A program made the position numbers and the translations under genes. A stretch of DNA of 64,000 nt, from contig JABLUY010000020.1 of NCBI GenBank assembly GCA_013306675.1, positions 124,001-188,000 on the forward strand, in the 5' to 3' direction. Positions within the stretch are counted from its first letter, which is position 1, and every line of letters begins with the position of its first letter. The notes below the pieces were generated by a model. The model did no database searches. It was not told the DNA's origin and saw only the letters and a program-made list of their open reading frames with translations. Below, piece by piece: positions 49,601 to 60,200 of the stretch. This DNA comes from Thraustochytrium sp. TN22 (lineage: Eukaryota > Sar > Bigyra > Thraustochytrida > Thraustochytriidae).

Positions 49601-51386
49601 CTCCGCTATGCTGCGCCAGTCCCACGAGGTGCCGACCCCGGAGAAGGAGGCCTTCGTGGAGCGTGTCATCGACACGCTGCACCTGGAGCCAATCCGCGAC
49701 TTTCAGATTGGCTTTAAGACCAGCGGCGGCCTCAGCACCGAGCAGGCCAAGCGCGTCACCATCGGTGTCGAGCTCGCCGCCAACCCGGCCATCATCTTCG
49801 CGGACGAGCCGACCTCGGGTCTCGACGCGAGCTCAGCGCGCGTTGTTATGGACGGCCTCGAGCGCATCGCGCGCGCCGGCCGCACCGTCATCTGCACGAT
49901 TCATCAGCCGTCCAAGGACATCTTCCTCAAGTTCGATCGCCTGCTGCTGCTCAAGCGCGGCGGCCAGATGGTGTACTTTGGTGATCTCGGCGAGAACTCC
50001 CGACCGCTGCTGGACTATCTGTACGCAATTCCCGGCACACCGCTGATGCCGAATGCGCGGTACAATCCGGCAACGTACATGCTTGAGGCGATCGGGTCAA
50101 GCGCCACGTCCTCGTCCACCGCGGACTATGTGCACGAGTACCAGGAGAGCGAGCTGCGCAAGGCGAACGAAGCTCGCCTCGAGGAGATCGTCGCGGCGAA
50201 CCTCGCGGAGCGTCCGGAGATCTCGTTCACGTCGACCTTCGCCAGCACGTTTGGCGCCCAGCTGGACCAGCTTCTGAGGCGCTGGTGGTTGAGCTACTGG
50301 CGCAACTCGGCGTACAACACGACACGCTACGTAGTCGCCGGCATTGTTGGGATTTTCTTTGGGTTCGCTTTCTTTGAGGGGTGAGTTTATCTGTCCGTCC
50401 GCACTCTCTTTTGCTCGGGTACTGACATTCAATCTGACGGTCCGTCTCCCGCACAGCGGCGCGGACCTGGAGACGACGCAGGACGTGCAGAGCTTCATCG
50501 GTCTCTTCTTCCATATTTCCACCTTCATGGGAGTTATCGCGCTCAACACAGCCATTCCTACCATCATGGACGAGCGCGCGCCCTTTTATCGCGAGCGCGC
50601 TGCCTCGTACTACAGCGTGGCGCCCATGGTGACGGCCATCACAGCCGTTGAGCTGCCCTATATGATCACCTCCACCGTAAGTCCCCCCGCGCGCACGTGC
50701 GATACGCAACGGGCGTTGGCTGACTTTTCTCACCATCGCGGTGCCGCGCAGCTGCTCTTCATGACCATCTTCTATCTCGTCGTCCACCTCTGGCGCACGG
50801 CCACCGCCTTCTTCCTCACCTACGCAATTTACTTTTTCCTCCAGGCCACCATGACATTCTTTGGCCACCTCCTGAGCACGGCCTGCCCGAACGACCAGGT
50901 GGCGAATGTCATGGGCGCCGTGGCCATCGGCTTTTGGGCCATCGCGTCCGGCCTGCCGATCTCCGTCAACGAGACTCCTGGCTTCTGGCAATGGCTTGTC
51001 TGGATCAACCCGGGTACGTTTTTCAAGTTGAGGCCAACTTGTCTTCATGCAGCGCAGCGCTGTGTGATTGTCAGGTCAGGGGAGGAGAGCGCTTCGCGCA
51101 GCAACCAAGGGAAGGAATCTGACGTCGCATCCGTACAGTTCACTACGCTCTGCGGGGTCTCGTCGTGACCCAGCTCGCGTGCGACGATCCGTCTACGGAA
51201 CCGGCCTCTAACCCGGGCTGCTCTGTGCTCAACACCGGCCAGACGGTTTGGGAGTTTGTCCAGGAGAACTTCGGCTACGAGGCAGACGACTGGAAGTTCT
51301 CCCTCGGCGCGCTTGTCGGCTTCGTCTGCGGCTTCCGCATCATCACAATCATTTGCTACACCTACGTCTCCTACCTCAAGCGCTAA
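46683..51386 (+). CDS. PDR-5: full-size ABCG/PDR transporter, four exons
   Basis: Exons are 46683-50380, 50457-50676, 50752-51013 and 51139-51386, giving 1475 residues. Splicing restores the family sequence at each join: FFEG-GADLETTQDVQSF, MITST-LLFMTIF and WINP-VHYALRGL. NBD1 reads GPPGCGVST (Val for Lys), GVSGGEKKR, FYDQ (Gln for Glu), LLQPPPE. NBD2 is intact (GSSGAGKST, LSTEQ, FADEPTSGLD, TIHQPS). TMD1 has PVYYKQSGSYFFR and TMD2 FYRERAASYYS. The linker reads QTKISPEAEDTHDPD, the Cys pair is ACDDP...NPGCSV and the end SYLKR. I start at MLSDKG (46683), matching MLGD in paralogues; an ATG at 46587 is an alternative. It is convergent with PDR-6, 155 bases away. Confidence 0.93.
50381..50456 (+). 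other. PDR-5 intron 1
   Basis: 76 bases, donor GTGAGT, acceptor CGCACAG, phase 2. The position and phase match intron 1 of PDR-7 exactly. The frame closes at a TGA immediately after the donor, so splicing is required. Confidence 0.93.
50677..50751 (+). other. PDR-5 intron 2
   Basis: 75 bases, donor GTAAGT, acceptor CCGCGCAG, phase 0. It is a multiple of three without a stop, so retention would insert 25 residues. The position matches intron 2 of PDR-7; the exon between the two introns is 220 bases in both genes. Confidence 0.9.
51014..51138 (+). other. PDR-5 intron 3
   Basis: 125 bases, donor GTACGT, acceptor CCGTACAG, phase 1. Splicing restores WINPVHYALRGLVV, which aligns with all paralogues. 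No other member of the cluster has it. Confidence 0.9.
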
Positions 51387-51417
51387 CCTGACGAGTGGGC
51401 GAACTTACTTGGTTTCT

Positions 51418-51453
51418 GGCACGGCTGGCACGGCTGGCACGGCTGGCACGGCT
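51418..51453. repeat. Four tandem 9-base units in the PDR-5/PDR-6 spacer
   Basis: GGCACGGCT repeated four times in the 155-base spacer between two convergent stop codons. Confidence 0.85.
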
Positions 51454-51541
51454 TGGCCAAGACCTGGCACTGCAAGAAGGACTCGGACGTGCCAATGAAA
51501 AAGCAAAAGAATACCTTTTTATCCTCTCTTCTACCAACGTA

Positions 51542-54500
51542 TCAACGCTTGAGGTAGCTGACATAGGCGTAGCAAAAGGTGATAATGAGGCGAAAACCAA
51601 TGGCGTACACGAAGAGAATGCCGAGCGCCAACTTCCAGTCGTCTGCCTCGTAGCCAAAGCGTTCCTGGATGAATTCCCAGGCGGTCACGCCAGAGGGCAG
51701 GACGGCGCAGCCCGGGTGGCCTTCGGGCTGCGAGGACGGGTCGTCGCAAGCGAACTGCGTTGACACCAGGCCCGCCAGGACCCAGCGCGGCTGCGAAAGA
51801 TAGGAGAACCAGGCCCACTGCACGGGAATCTCGTCCACGGCGATCACCAGACCTGCCACAAAGCACCAGGCTGAGTAGATGACAGCGCCCACGAGCGTGG
51901 CTGTCTGCGAGTTGGGCAGCGCGACGGAAAGCAGGTGCGCCCAGAAGGTGATGGCGATGTTGTGGATCGTGTAGAAGCCCCAGAACAGGAAGAAGTTGGT
52001 CGCGCTGTTGGACAAGCCGGCCAGAAAGTAAAAGGGCACGCAGAAGACGACACTCGCCACCAAGATGTACGGGACCTCTGCGAGGGTGGTGGCCACCACA
52101 ACGGGTGCAGCGCGGTAGTACTTGGCGGCGCGCTCGCGGTAGTAGGGCGCGCGCTCCTCCATAACAACTGGCATGGCCGTGTTTTGCGACATGAAGCTCA
52201 TAAAGACCGGGCTGAGGAACATGAGGCCAACAAAGCTCTGCACGTCCGTCTCAGACTGGAGGTTGGCGCCGACTCGGAAGAAGGAGAACCCAAAGAAGAG
52301 CGCCGCGACCATCGCCACCACCAGGCGCGTGGTATTGTACGACGGCGCCCGCCAGTACGAGAGCATCCAGCGCTTGGTGAGCTGCTCCAGCTGCATGCCG
52401 AAGGTGCTGGCATACGTGCGGTTAAAGACGATCTCCGGTCGCTCCTCTAAGTTGCGCTGCACAAGCGCCTCCAACTTGGATTCGGTCTCCGCGCGCAGCG
52501 TGCTATCCTGATACGTCTGGGCATAATCCACCTCAGAGGCCGCCCCAGCACCAGCACCAATGGCCTCCAGCATGTAGGTCGCCGGGTTGTAGCGCGCGCT
52601 AGGCATGCGCGGCGTGCCAGGGATGGCCTCCAGGTAGTTGACCAGTTGCAGGCCTTTGGCGCCGAGGTCGCCAAAGTACACGGTCTCACCGCCACGCTTC
52701 AGCAGCAGCAGGCGATCGAACTTGGTAAAGATCTTCTTGGACGGCTGGTGGATGGTGCAGATGACCGTGCGGCCGGTGCGTGCGATGCGCTCGATGCCAT
52801 CCATGACCACGCGCGCCGAGGTGGCGTCCAGGCCTGAGGTCGGCTCGTCCGCGAAGATGATGGCCGGGTTCGCCGCAAGCTCCACGCCGATCGTGAGGCG
52901 CTTGGCCTGCTCCGTGCTGAGGCCGCCGGAGCCAGTGAAGCCGATCAGGCGATCGCGAATCGGGCCCAGGCGCAGCGTGGAGATGACGTCTTCAACGAAG
53001 TCGTCCTTCTCCGAGCGCGGGACATCTGCGGGCTGCCGCAGGTATGCCGAGAAGGTGAGCGCTTCGTGCACCGTGGCATTGGGCGAGTGAATGTCCTGCT
53101 GCTCCACATAGCCCACGATGCGCGAGAACGTTGTGGGGTCCTGCTTGCGACCGTTCACCAGGACGTCGCCCGTGATCTTGCCACTCGTCTTGCGCATGGC
53201 CAGCACGTCCAGCAAGGTGGTCTTTCCGGCGCCGGAGGAGCCCATGAGCGCCGTCAGCGTGCCGGCCTCGGCATAACCCGTGACGCCCTTGAGCAGGTTC
53301 AAGCCGAATGTGCCGGCCTTGTCTTTGGGGCCACGCACCGAGTACCGAATGTCGCGAAAGACGAGGTCCGCCGGCAAAAAGCCCTTGGTGTTGAGCGAGC
53401 TCTTCGCCGGCAAGCCCCCTGCCTCCACATCTTCGCCCGGGCCGGAGTGCGCGGAGCTCTTCTTTGTCGAGAGTGTAGACGGGTCGCCGCGCGTGCTCTC
53501 GTTGTACAGCGCGCTCTGGCGCGTGGCGAGCTCGTCCTCGGGCTCCTCCTCAGAGGCCACCCGGCCGCCGCCGCCGCCACCGCCAAAGCGCAGATACTCG
53601 TAGCTGATGAAGCTGGCAACCAGGCTGACAATGGTGTAGCCGACGAGGAAGAGCATGCCGCCCCAGAGATAGTACGGGTCCTGCGAGAAGCCGAAGGACT
53701 CGATCGCGTAGGCCTGTTGCTCCGGCGTGAAGGCGTCAGACTGGAAGACAATAAGCACGCCACTCTGGAAACCCCAGCTCGTGGGCGAGAGCCAGTAGAT
53801 GAAGGTTCCCCAGCGTTTGCTCACGATCGTCGGATAGGTGAGCAAGAAGCCACTGTACAGGCAGATGGCGGCGACGGTGAGGCCCGAGAGCACCTGGCCC
53901 ACCGAGGGCGACGGCGAGAGCGAGGCAAGGGCGCGCAGAAAGGACCCGGTCGCCACGTTGAGCAGGATGACGAGCAGCCAGAAGAGCATAAAGCGACCGG
54001 CGACATCCTGCGCGCCCGTGGGCGATTCGTCGCCCCACGGGATGATGTGCGACAGCCAAAAGATGGTCACTGCCTGCAGTGTGGACTCGACCACCGCCAG
54101 CGGCAGGACCGAAACGATCTCGCCCGCCACGTAACTGACAGTGCGGAAGAAGAAGCTGTCGTGCTGCTTGTAAAATACGGAGCGCTGCCCCAGCACGATG
54201 GGGATGTAGGCGCTGCCGGCCAGCGCGTTGTGAATGAGCGTCGTGAAGAGCAGACCGTAGCGCTGCGCCAACGGACTCTGATCGTCCGCAGTGCTGGTCG
54301 GTAGCTCCGGCGACATATTGAGAAACAAGGTGCCGACGAAGACGCCAAGCACCAGTGCCTGAAGCACTCGCGTGCGCACAAACTCGCCGTCTCGGAAGGA
54401 CAGCTTGAGCTGACGGTTGATGACCATGGCCATCTCCTTGCAGATGTTGTTCGCGTAGAGCGGAGCGTCCTTGGCGTACACGTCGCGGCGCATGTCGCTG

Positions 54501-55927
54501 TCGATCTTGTTCTCCGCGTTCGCCCAGCGCTCCACCTCGCGACGCTTCGACTCGCTGAAAGGCGAGGCCGCCCAGGCGTCAGCGAGCGCGGCCTCGCTCC
54601 GTGGTGCGTCTGGCCGCGTCCTGAAGAGTGCGCGCTCTGAAGTGGTCACCTCTTGAATAAAGTCTGCAACGTCCTTGTCCTCCGGGCACGCAAAGCCGAT
54701 GCTCTCAAAGTACGCCAGCACGTCGCCGCGCGGCCCGTGATAGACGACTCGGCCGTCCGCCAGGATGAGCACTTCGTCAAAGAGCTCGTACGTCTCCGGT
54801 GGCGGCTGCAGCAGCGCCACGACGGGCGTCAGATGCAGTTGCTTGGCGGTACCAGTGACACGGCGGCAGATGTCAAAAGTTGCCGCGCTGTCAAGGCCCG
54901 TGGAGATCTGGTCATAGAACGCCAGCGGACGCTGGCCCATAAGCATCTCTCCCGACGTGACGCGCTTCTTCTCGCCGCCCGAGATGCCGCGCATGAGTGC
55001 GTTGCCCACAATGGTGTCCGCGGCGTTCGTGAGCGCCAGGTTGCGGATCACAAACGCGGGGAAGTTCTCGAGCTGCTCCTTCACGCGCGCCACGTCCGCG
55101 TCACTCGCGTCCGAGGAGATGCCCACCTTGTCCATGATGCGGTGCGCCATCTCCGGCCCGCCGAAGCAGTCGTATGCGAACTGCAGCGTCTCGCGCACCG
55201 TCAGCACCGGCATGTGGTCGTCATTCTGGTCCACGTAGGTTGACATCTTGCGTACATGCAGCTCCTGCGGCCGGTAGCCCGAGTAGAAGATCTCACCGCG
55301 CAGTGACAGTTTGCCGCCCGTCTTGGCTCGACCCGAGAGCACCTTGAAGAGCGAGGTGACGCCGCAGCCGGGAGGTCCGAGGACCAGCGTCGACTTGCCC
55401 GCCTCGAAGGCGCCGCTCACGCGGTCCAGAATGGCAGCCTCGGTCGTCGAATTTGGCTCCATCATGCGCACCGGGGACGCCAGCGTCGACGCCACGTTCG
55501 GCACCTTCATGTCGCCGCGGGGCACGCGCACCGTGTAGCTCAAGTCCTTGAACCCCACGTTCACCGGCCAGTGCCCGTCGTCGCGGACGCCCGCCATGAG
55601 CCGCGCGTGCTGCACCATGGTCATTTCGCGCACCGCGTCAAAAACGCCCGACCCGGGCTGGGCCAGGCCTTGCTCCGCCAGGCTCGTCAGCATCGCCACC
55701 TCCTCCTCGCTCAGCTCCACCTTGACACGCGCCGTGTTGCCGCCCTCCTCATCGTCCAAAAAGTCGGCGTTCTCCTTGCCGTGCTCCACCTCGCTGCGGA
55801 TTCTGGCCAAGAGTGCCTCCACGCGGCTGGCCCGCTGCGACGGCGACAGTGACGCCGAGGCCGACGCCAGGGAGCCGTCCTCCGACCCTAGCGCCGTGTG
55901 CGGTTGCTGGTTCTCATCGCCCAGCAT
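51542..55927 (-). CDS. PDR-6: full-size ABCG/PDR multidrug transporter
   Basis: The 1461-residue protein begins MLGDENQQ at an ATG. NBD1: GPPGCGVTS (Val for Lys), GISGGEKKR, FYDQISTGLD (Gln for Glu), LLQPPPE. NBD2: GSSGAGKTT, LSTEQ, FADEPTSGLD, TIHQPS, intact; its A-loop region reads PKDKAGTFGLNLLKG. The linker differs from the rest: a Gly run (FGGGGGGGRVASEEEPEDE) replaces the QTKVSP-AEDTHNPD motif. TMD1 reads SVFYKQHDSFFFR and TMD2 YYRERAAKYYR. The Cys pair is ACDDP...HPGCAV, ending SYLKR. There is no intron where PDR-5 and PDR-7, its two neighbours, have theirs. It should export amphipathic compounds; substrate range is unknown. Confidence 0.95.
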   Translation of the reverse strand: MLGDENQQPHTALGSEDGSLASASASLSPSQRASRVEALLARIRSEVEHGKENADFLDDEEGGNTARVKVELSEEEVAMLTSLAEQGLAQPGSGVFDAVREMTMVQHARLMAGVRDDGHWPVNVGFKDLSYTVRVPRGDMKVPNVASTLASPVRMMEPNSTTEAAILDRVSGAFEAGKSTLVLGPPGCGVTSLFKVLSGRAKTGGKLSLRGEIFYSGYRPQELHVRKMSTYVDQNDDHMPVLTVRETLQFAYDCFGGPEMAHRIMDKVGISSDASDADVARVKEQLENFPAFVIRNLALTNAADTIVGNALMRGISGGEKKRVTSGEMLMGQRPLAFYDQISTGLDSAATFDICRRVTGTAKQLHLTPVVALLQPPPETYELFDEVLILADGRVVYHGPRGDVLAYFESIGFACPEDKDVADFIQEVTTSERALFRTRPDAPRSEAALADAWAASPFSESKRREVERWANAENKIDSDMRRDVYAKDAPLYANNICKEMAMVINRQLKLSFRDGEFVRTRVLQALVLGVFVGTLFLNMSPELPTSTADDQSPLAQRYGLLFTTLIHNALAGSAYIPIVLGQRSVFYKQHDSFFFRTVSYVAGEIVSVLPLAVVESTLQAVTIFWLSHIIPWGDESPTGAQDVAGRFMLFWLLVILLNVATGSFLRALASLSPSPSVGQVLSGLTVAAICLYSGFLLTYPTIVSKRWGTFIYWLSPTSWGFQSGVLIVFQSDAFTPEQQAYAIESFGFSQDPYYLWGGMLFLVGYTIVSLVASFISYEYLRFGGGGGGGRVASEEEPEDELATRQSALYNESTRGDPSTLSTKKSSAHSGPGEDVEAGGLPAKSSLNTKGFLPADLVFRDIRYSVRGPKDKAGTFGLNLLKGVTGYAEAGTLTALMGSSGAGKTTLLDVLAMRKTSGKITGDVLVNGRKQDPTTFSRIVGYVEQQDIHSPNATVHEALTFSAYLRQPADVPRSEKDDFVEDVISTLRLGPIRDRLIGFTGSGGLSTEQAKRLTIGVELAANPAIIFADEPTSGLDATSARVVMDGIERIARTGRTVICTIHQPSKKIFTKFDRLLLLKRGGETVYFGDLGAKGLQLVNYLEAIPGTPRMPSARYNPATYMLEAIGAGAGAASEVDYAQTYQDSTLRAETESKLEALVQRNLEERPEIVFNRTYASTFGMQLEQLTKRWMLSYWRAPSYNTTRLVVAMVAALFFGFSFFRVGANLQSETDVQSFVGLMFLSPVFMSFMSQNTAMPVVMEERAPYYRERAAKYYRAAPVVVATTLAEVPYILVASVVFCVPFYFLAGLSNSATNFFLFWGFYTIHNIAITFWAHLLSVALPNSQTATLVGAVIYSAWCFVAGLVIAVDEIPVQWAWFSYLSQPRWVLAGLVSTQFACDDPSSQPEGHPGCAVLPSGVTAWEFIQERFGYEADDWKLALGILFVYAIGFRLIITFCYAYVSYLKR

Positions 55928-57282
55928 CCTGGCCGGCTCCTATTTCTGCAGCTATCGCAGCAGCTCCAGCAGCTGCTTCTCCTCCTCGTCCTCCTTTCCT
56001 CCTCCTTTCCTCCTCCTCCTCTACGAGGCTCTCCCGCCCCCTTTGAGGTTTGCTGCCCCGAGCCGCGGTCCGGCGGCCCCGGACTGGGGGATTTCCACTC
56101 CCGAGTCACTTCGATCGCTCGAGCTTCCCGGCGGCAGCGGTGATGCGCCGCCCGCCGCGGCGGCTAAGCGGACGAGATTTGCCGGTACATGCTCACGCTG
56201 TCGGCAGTGCAGTCAGCGCGGTGGGTCATCGCCTCGCGCCGCCTCCGCCGGAGCCTCGCATTCGGTGCATTCTGGCGTCCGTCAGCCGTGCGTCAGTTGC
56301 CTCTGACGTTCGCGCCGCGACCGACCACGACTCGGATGCGACAACTTGACTTGAACGGCGGCGCCCAGCAACGGCCAGTAAGACTCGTCGAGCTCAGGTG
56401 CACCAGACCGGGGCTCCCGACCTCGGCGATCTGTCGTGCGCGCGCCGGAGGATCGCACGGGATTGCTCGAGCTCGAGCCTCGAGGCGCTCGAGTCGAGCA
56501 CCTGGGTGGTCCGGGCGCTGCCTGGCGTTCCTGCGGGGGCGGCACATGCGCCCCACAACATGAAGCCGCGACAGCGGCGCCACACAAGGTCAGAGCCTTG
56601 TGAAAGCTGACCTGGGAGCTGCAGCTTCCTGGTCCTTCAAAGCTTGCACGCACGGAACAAGCACAGCCACGGGTGCCTCGCCACGCCGCCGCAACACCCT
56701 CGGAGCCGTGGCTTGCGCTTGGGGCGCCCCAACTCCACGCGCGCCGTTCCCGCGCCGCGCCGCCGCTGCGCCGTGCGGCGACGTCACGCCACGGCGATGC
56801 GTCGACGACCTTGGCGATGGACACGTTGCCAGCTTCCCCTGCTGGCCGAGGCGCCGACAGCAGCTGGCGACGGGCTCCTCACGGGCAGGCAGTCAGGCTG
56901 GCGGCTGGCCTCGGTGGCAGCTGGACGGCCGGGCTGGCTGGAGTGGGAGCTGCCTGACCGCCAGCCGATGACGCGGCGGCTGCCCAACCAAGCTGTACCT
57001 CCGGTGCTACTGGCTCGACAAGCTGCACGCTGCAGGGGCGAAAGGGTGCCGTCGGCGGCAGCTGGCTGGGCTGGTCCAGCCACGATCATAGTTAGGATCG
57101 CGGCGGCGGGCGCAAGCACGGTCACGGATTGTCGTACAAACAGCCTGGACAACCCGAGCGGCCAGCACGACGTGAATCTGAGCTGAGTCCTGGCTCGCTT
57201 CAACTAACAGCTGCAGGCACGAAAAAGTCACGAAAAAGGCCTCAACAACCGACTAACTACTTGTTCTCTGTTTCCCGGTCGG
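55928..57282. promoter_or_regulatory. Promoter region of PDR-6 and 3' flank of PDR-7
   Basis: 1.35 kb with no supported gene. The first 110 bases upstream of PDR-6 are pyrimidine-rich on the plus strand (TCCTCC repeats, 55978-56022), i.e. a purine-rich 5' leader on the coding strand. Open frames on both strands have no domains. Confidence 0.45.
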
Positions 57283-60200
57283 TTAGCGGCGCAGAAAGCT
57301 GATCTTGGAGTATGCGAGCGCTGTCAGGACGCGGTAGCCGACGATGAAGGCCACGAGCGCGCCCACGGAGAAGGTCCAGTCGTCCGCCTCGTACGCGAAG
57401 GTGTCCTGCGTGAACTCCCAGGCCGTCTGGCCGTTCTCGAGCAGCGAGCAGCCTGGGCTGCTGGCGTCCGTGTCGTTTTCGCAGACCATCTGAGACACCA
57501 ACATGCTGCGCAGCGCGTACTGGACCGGGTTCGTGTAGAGCACCCACCACCAGAACTTGGGAATGTCGGCCACCGAGATGACCAGGCCCGAAGTCACGGA
57601 CCAGAAACCGATCGTCACGGCCCCCACGATGGTGGCCACTTGGACGTTCGGGCAGCTCGCCGCCAGCATGTGCGCGTAAAAGGTGATGGTTGTGATGAAG
57701 AGCAAGAAGGTGCCCCAGAACAGGAAGAAGGCAGCCGCCGTACGCCAGAGATCGACGACGAAGTAGAAGATGGCAGAGAAGATGAGCTGCGGGAGGGACG
57801 GCACGCGTGAGTTGGCGAATGCGAGGCAGGCAGGCTTGATGGATGGGGAAACAACTTACGCTGTTGACGATGACATAGGGCAGCTCTGCCGCCGTGGTGG
57901 CCAGCACCATGGGGACGACACCATAGTATGAGGCTGCGCGCTCGCGATAAAAGGGCGCGCGCTCTTCCATGATGGTCGGGATGGCCGTGTTAAGCGCGAT
58001 GATGCCCATAAAGGTCGTTGTGTGGTACACGAGACCGGCAAAGCTCTGAACGTCCTGCGTCGAGTCGATCTCCGCCCCCCTGCGTGCGCCCACCCGCCCA
58101 CCCGTTCGCTCGCCCGCGTCAGTTTCTTTTCTTCCCTTTCCTTCGCTCGCTCTCGCTGACTGCAGACTCTGAGGAGAATGCTACCCGCGCCCACCCACGT
58201 ACCTGCGGTAGAACGAGAAACCGAAGAAGATGCCAATGACGACGGCCACGACGACGCGCGTCGCGTTGTAGCCGGCGTTACGCCAGAAGCTGCGCATCCA
58301 GCGTAGCGTGAGCTGGTGCAGCTGCGTACCAAAGGTACTGGCGGTCGTGGACCCGAAGGAGATCTCCGGGCGATCCTGCCGGTTGCTCGCCACAAGGCTG
58401 TCCATGTGCCGGTCGTTGCGCGCGCAAAGCTCGCTGTCACGGTACGTCTGCTCGTAGTCGGCCTGAGCGGCGGCGGCCGCGCTCGCGCCAATGGCCTCCA
58501 GCATGTAGGTCGCCGGGTTGTATCGCGCGTTTGGCATGCACGGCGTGCCCGGGATGGCCTCCAGGTAGTCGACCAGGAGGCGACCCTTGGTGCCGAGATC
58601 GCCAAAGTAGACCATTTGCCCGCCGCGCTTGAGCAGCAGCAGACGGTCGAACTTGAGGAAGATGTCCTTGGACGGCTGGTGAATGGTGCAAATCACGGTG
58701 CGTCCGGCGCGCGCGATGCGCTCCAGGCCGTCCATGACCACGCGCGCCGAACTCGCGTCGAGGCCCGACGTCGGCTCGTCCGCAAAGATGATGGCCGGAT
58801 TGGCCGCGAGCTCGACGCCGATGGTGACGCGCTTCACCTGTTCTGTTGAAAGCCCGCCCGCATCCTTGTGGCCGATGAGGAAGTCCGCAATGGGCCCAAG
58901 GCGCAGCGTCTCGATCACGCTGCGCACGAAGCGCTCCTTGTCCGTCGTCGACACCTCGTGCGGCTGCCGCAGCATTGCCGAGAAGAGCAGGGCCTCCTGC
59001 ACCGTGGCGTTCGGGCAGTGCACGTCGTTCTGCTCGACATAGCCAACGATGCGCGAGAAGGTCGTCCTGGACTGGGCGCGGCCATTCACCAGCACCTCGC
59101 CAGTGATCTTGCCACCGGTCTTGCGCAGTGCCAGCACATCTAGCAAGGTCGACTTGCCTGCACCGGAGGAACCCATGAGGGCCGTCAGCGTACCAGCCTC
59201 GGCGTACCCGGTGATTCCCTTGAGCAAGCTCAGCCCATACTGGCCCTTGCGGTCGTCGCTCCGCTGGACCGCGTACCACAGGTCCCGGAAGACGAGGTCC
59301 ACTGGCACGAAGTCCTCGCGGCCCAACGCGGTCTCCACGCGCGTTGGGGTGCGCTGCTGCCCCTCCGTATCGCCCTTGATGATGTCAGCGTGGGTCGCGT
59401 CGCCCTCTCCACTCGCGGCGGGCTCCTGCGAGGCTACCTTAGGAGGCTCGTTGTGCGACAGGTTCTCACGCGCGTCTTCGTGCTCGCGCTCCAGGTCGTC
59501 ATCGTCGACGACGGGCGCCGTGGTCTGGCGTCCACCACTGTTGAAGCGAAAGTAGACATAGCCGATGTAGCTGAGCACGAGGTCCAGCGCGTTGTAGGCC
59601 AGCAGCACGAGGATGCCGATCCAAATGTAGCGTTGGTCGTGCGTAACGTCAAAGAGGTCAAGCGCATAGGCCTGCTGGTCCGGCGTGAAGGCGTCTGAGG
59701 TGAAGACGATGAGTACCGCAGAGCGCAGTGCCCAGGCCAGCGGGCTAAGCTGGTAAATCCAGTAAAAGTAGATCGGGATCGACCCGGAGGTGATGAGGTA
59801 GCCGTTGTACAGGATGCTGGTGCCAATGTTGATGGCTGCAAGCACCTGTGCCATGGCTGGCGTGGGCGCAATGGTCCCGATAGCGCGCAGATAGGCGGCG
59901 AAGGACACGTTGAGCACAAGCTGCACCACGAGAAAGAGGAAAAAGCGCGCGCCAACGTCTGAGACGCCCGTGGGCGCGTTGGCGCCCCATGGCACAAGCT
60001 GTGCGACCCAGAAGCCGAGCACGGAGAGCAGAACGGATTCCACAATGGCGATGGGTAGGACCGCGAGCGACTCGCTGAGCACGTAGCTTGCGGTCCTAAA
60101 GAAGAAGGAGTCCGTCTGCTTGTAGTACACTGGCCTCTGCTCCAGCACGATCTGCAGCTGTGCCGTGCCAGCAAGCATGCTCTGTAGCATGACGAGGAAT

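Noticed and set aside
50344-51168. Separate 274-residue gene after the main PDR-5 frame
   Set aside because: It contains exons 2 and 3 of PDR-5 read through introns 2 and 3. Splicing gives an unbroken family match.
57283-58093. Two short proteins downstream of the main PDR-7 frame
   Set aside because: They are exons 2 and 3 of PDR-7, joined at GT-AG sites to the main frame with correct phase.
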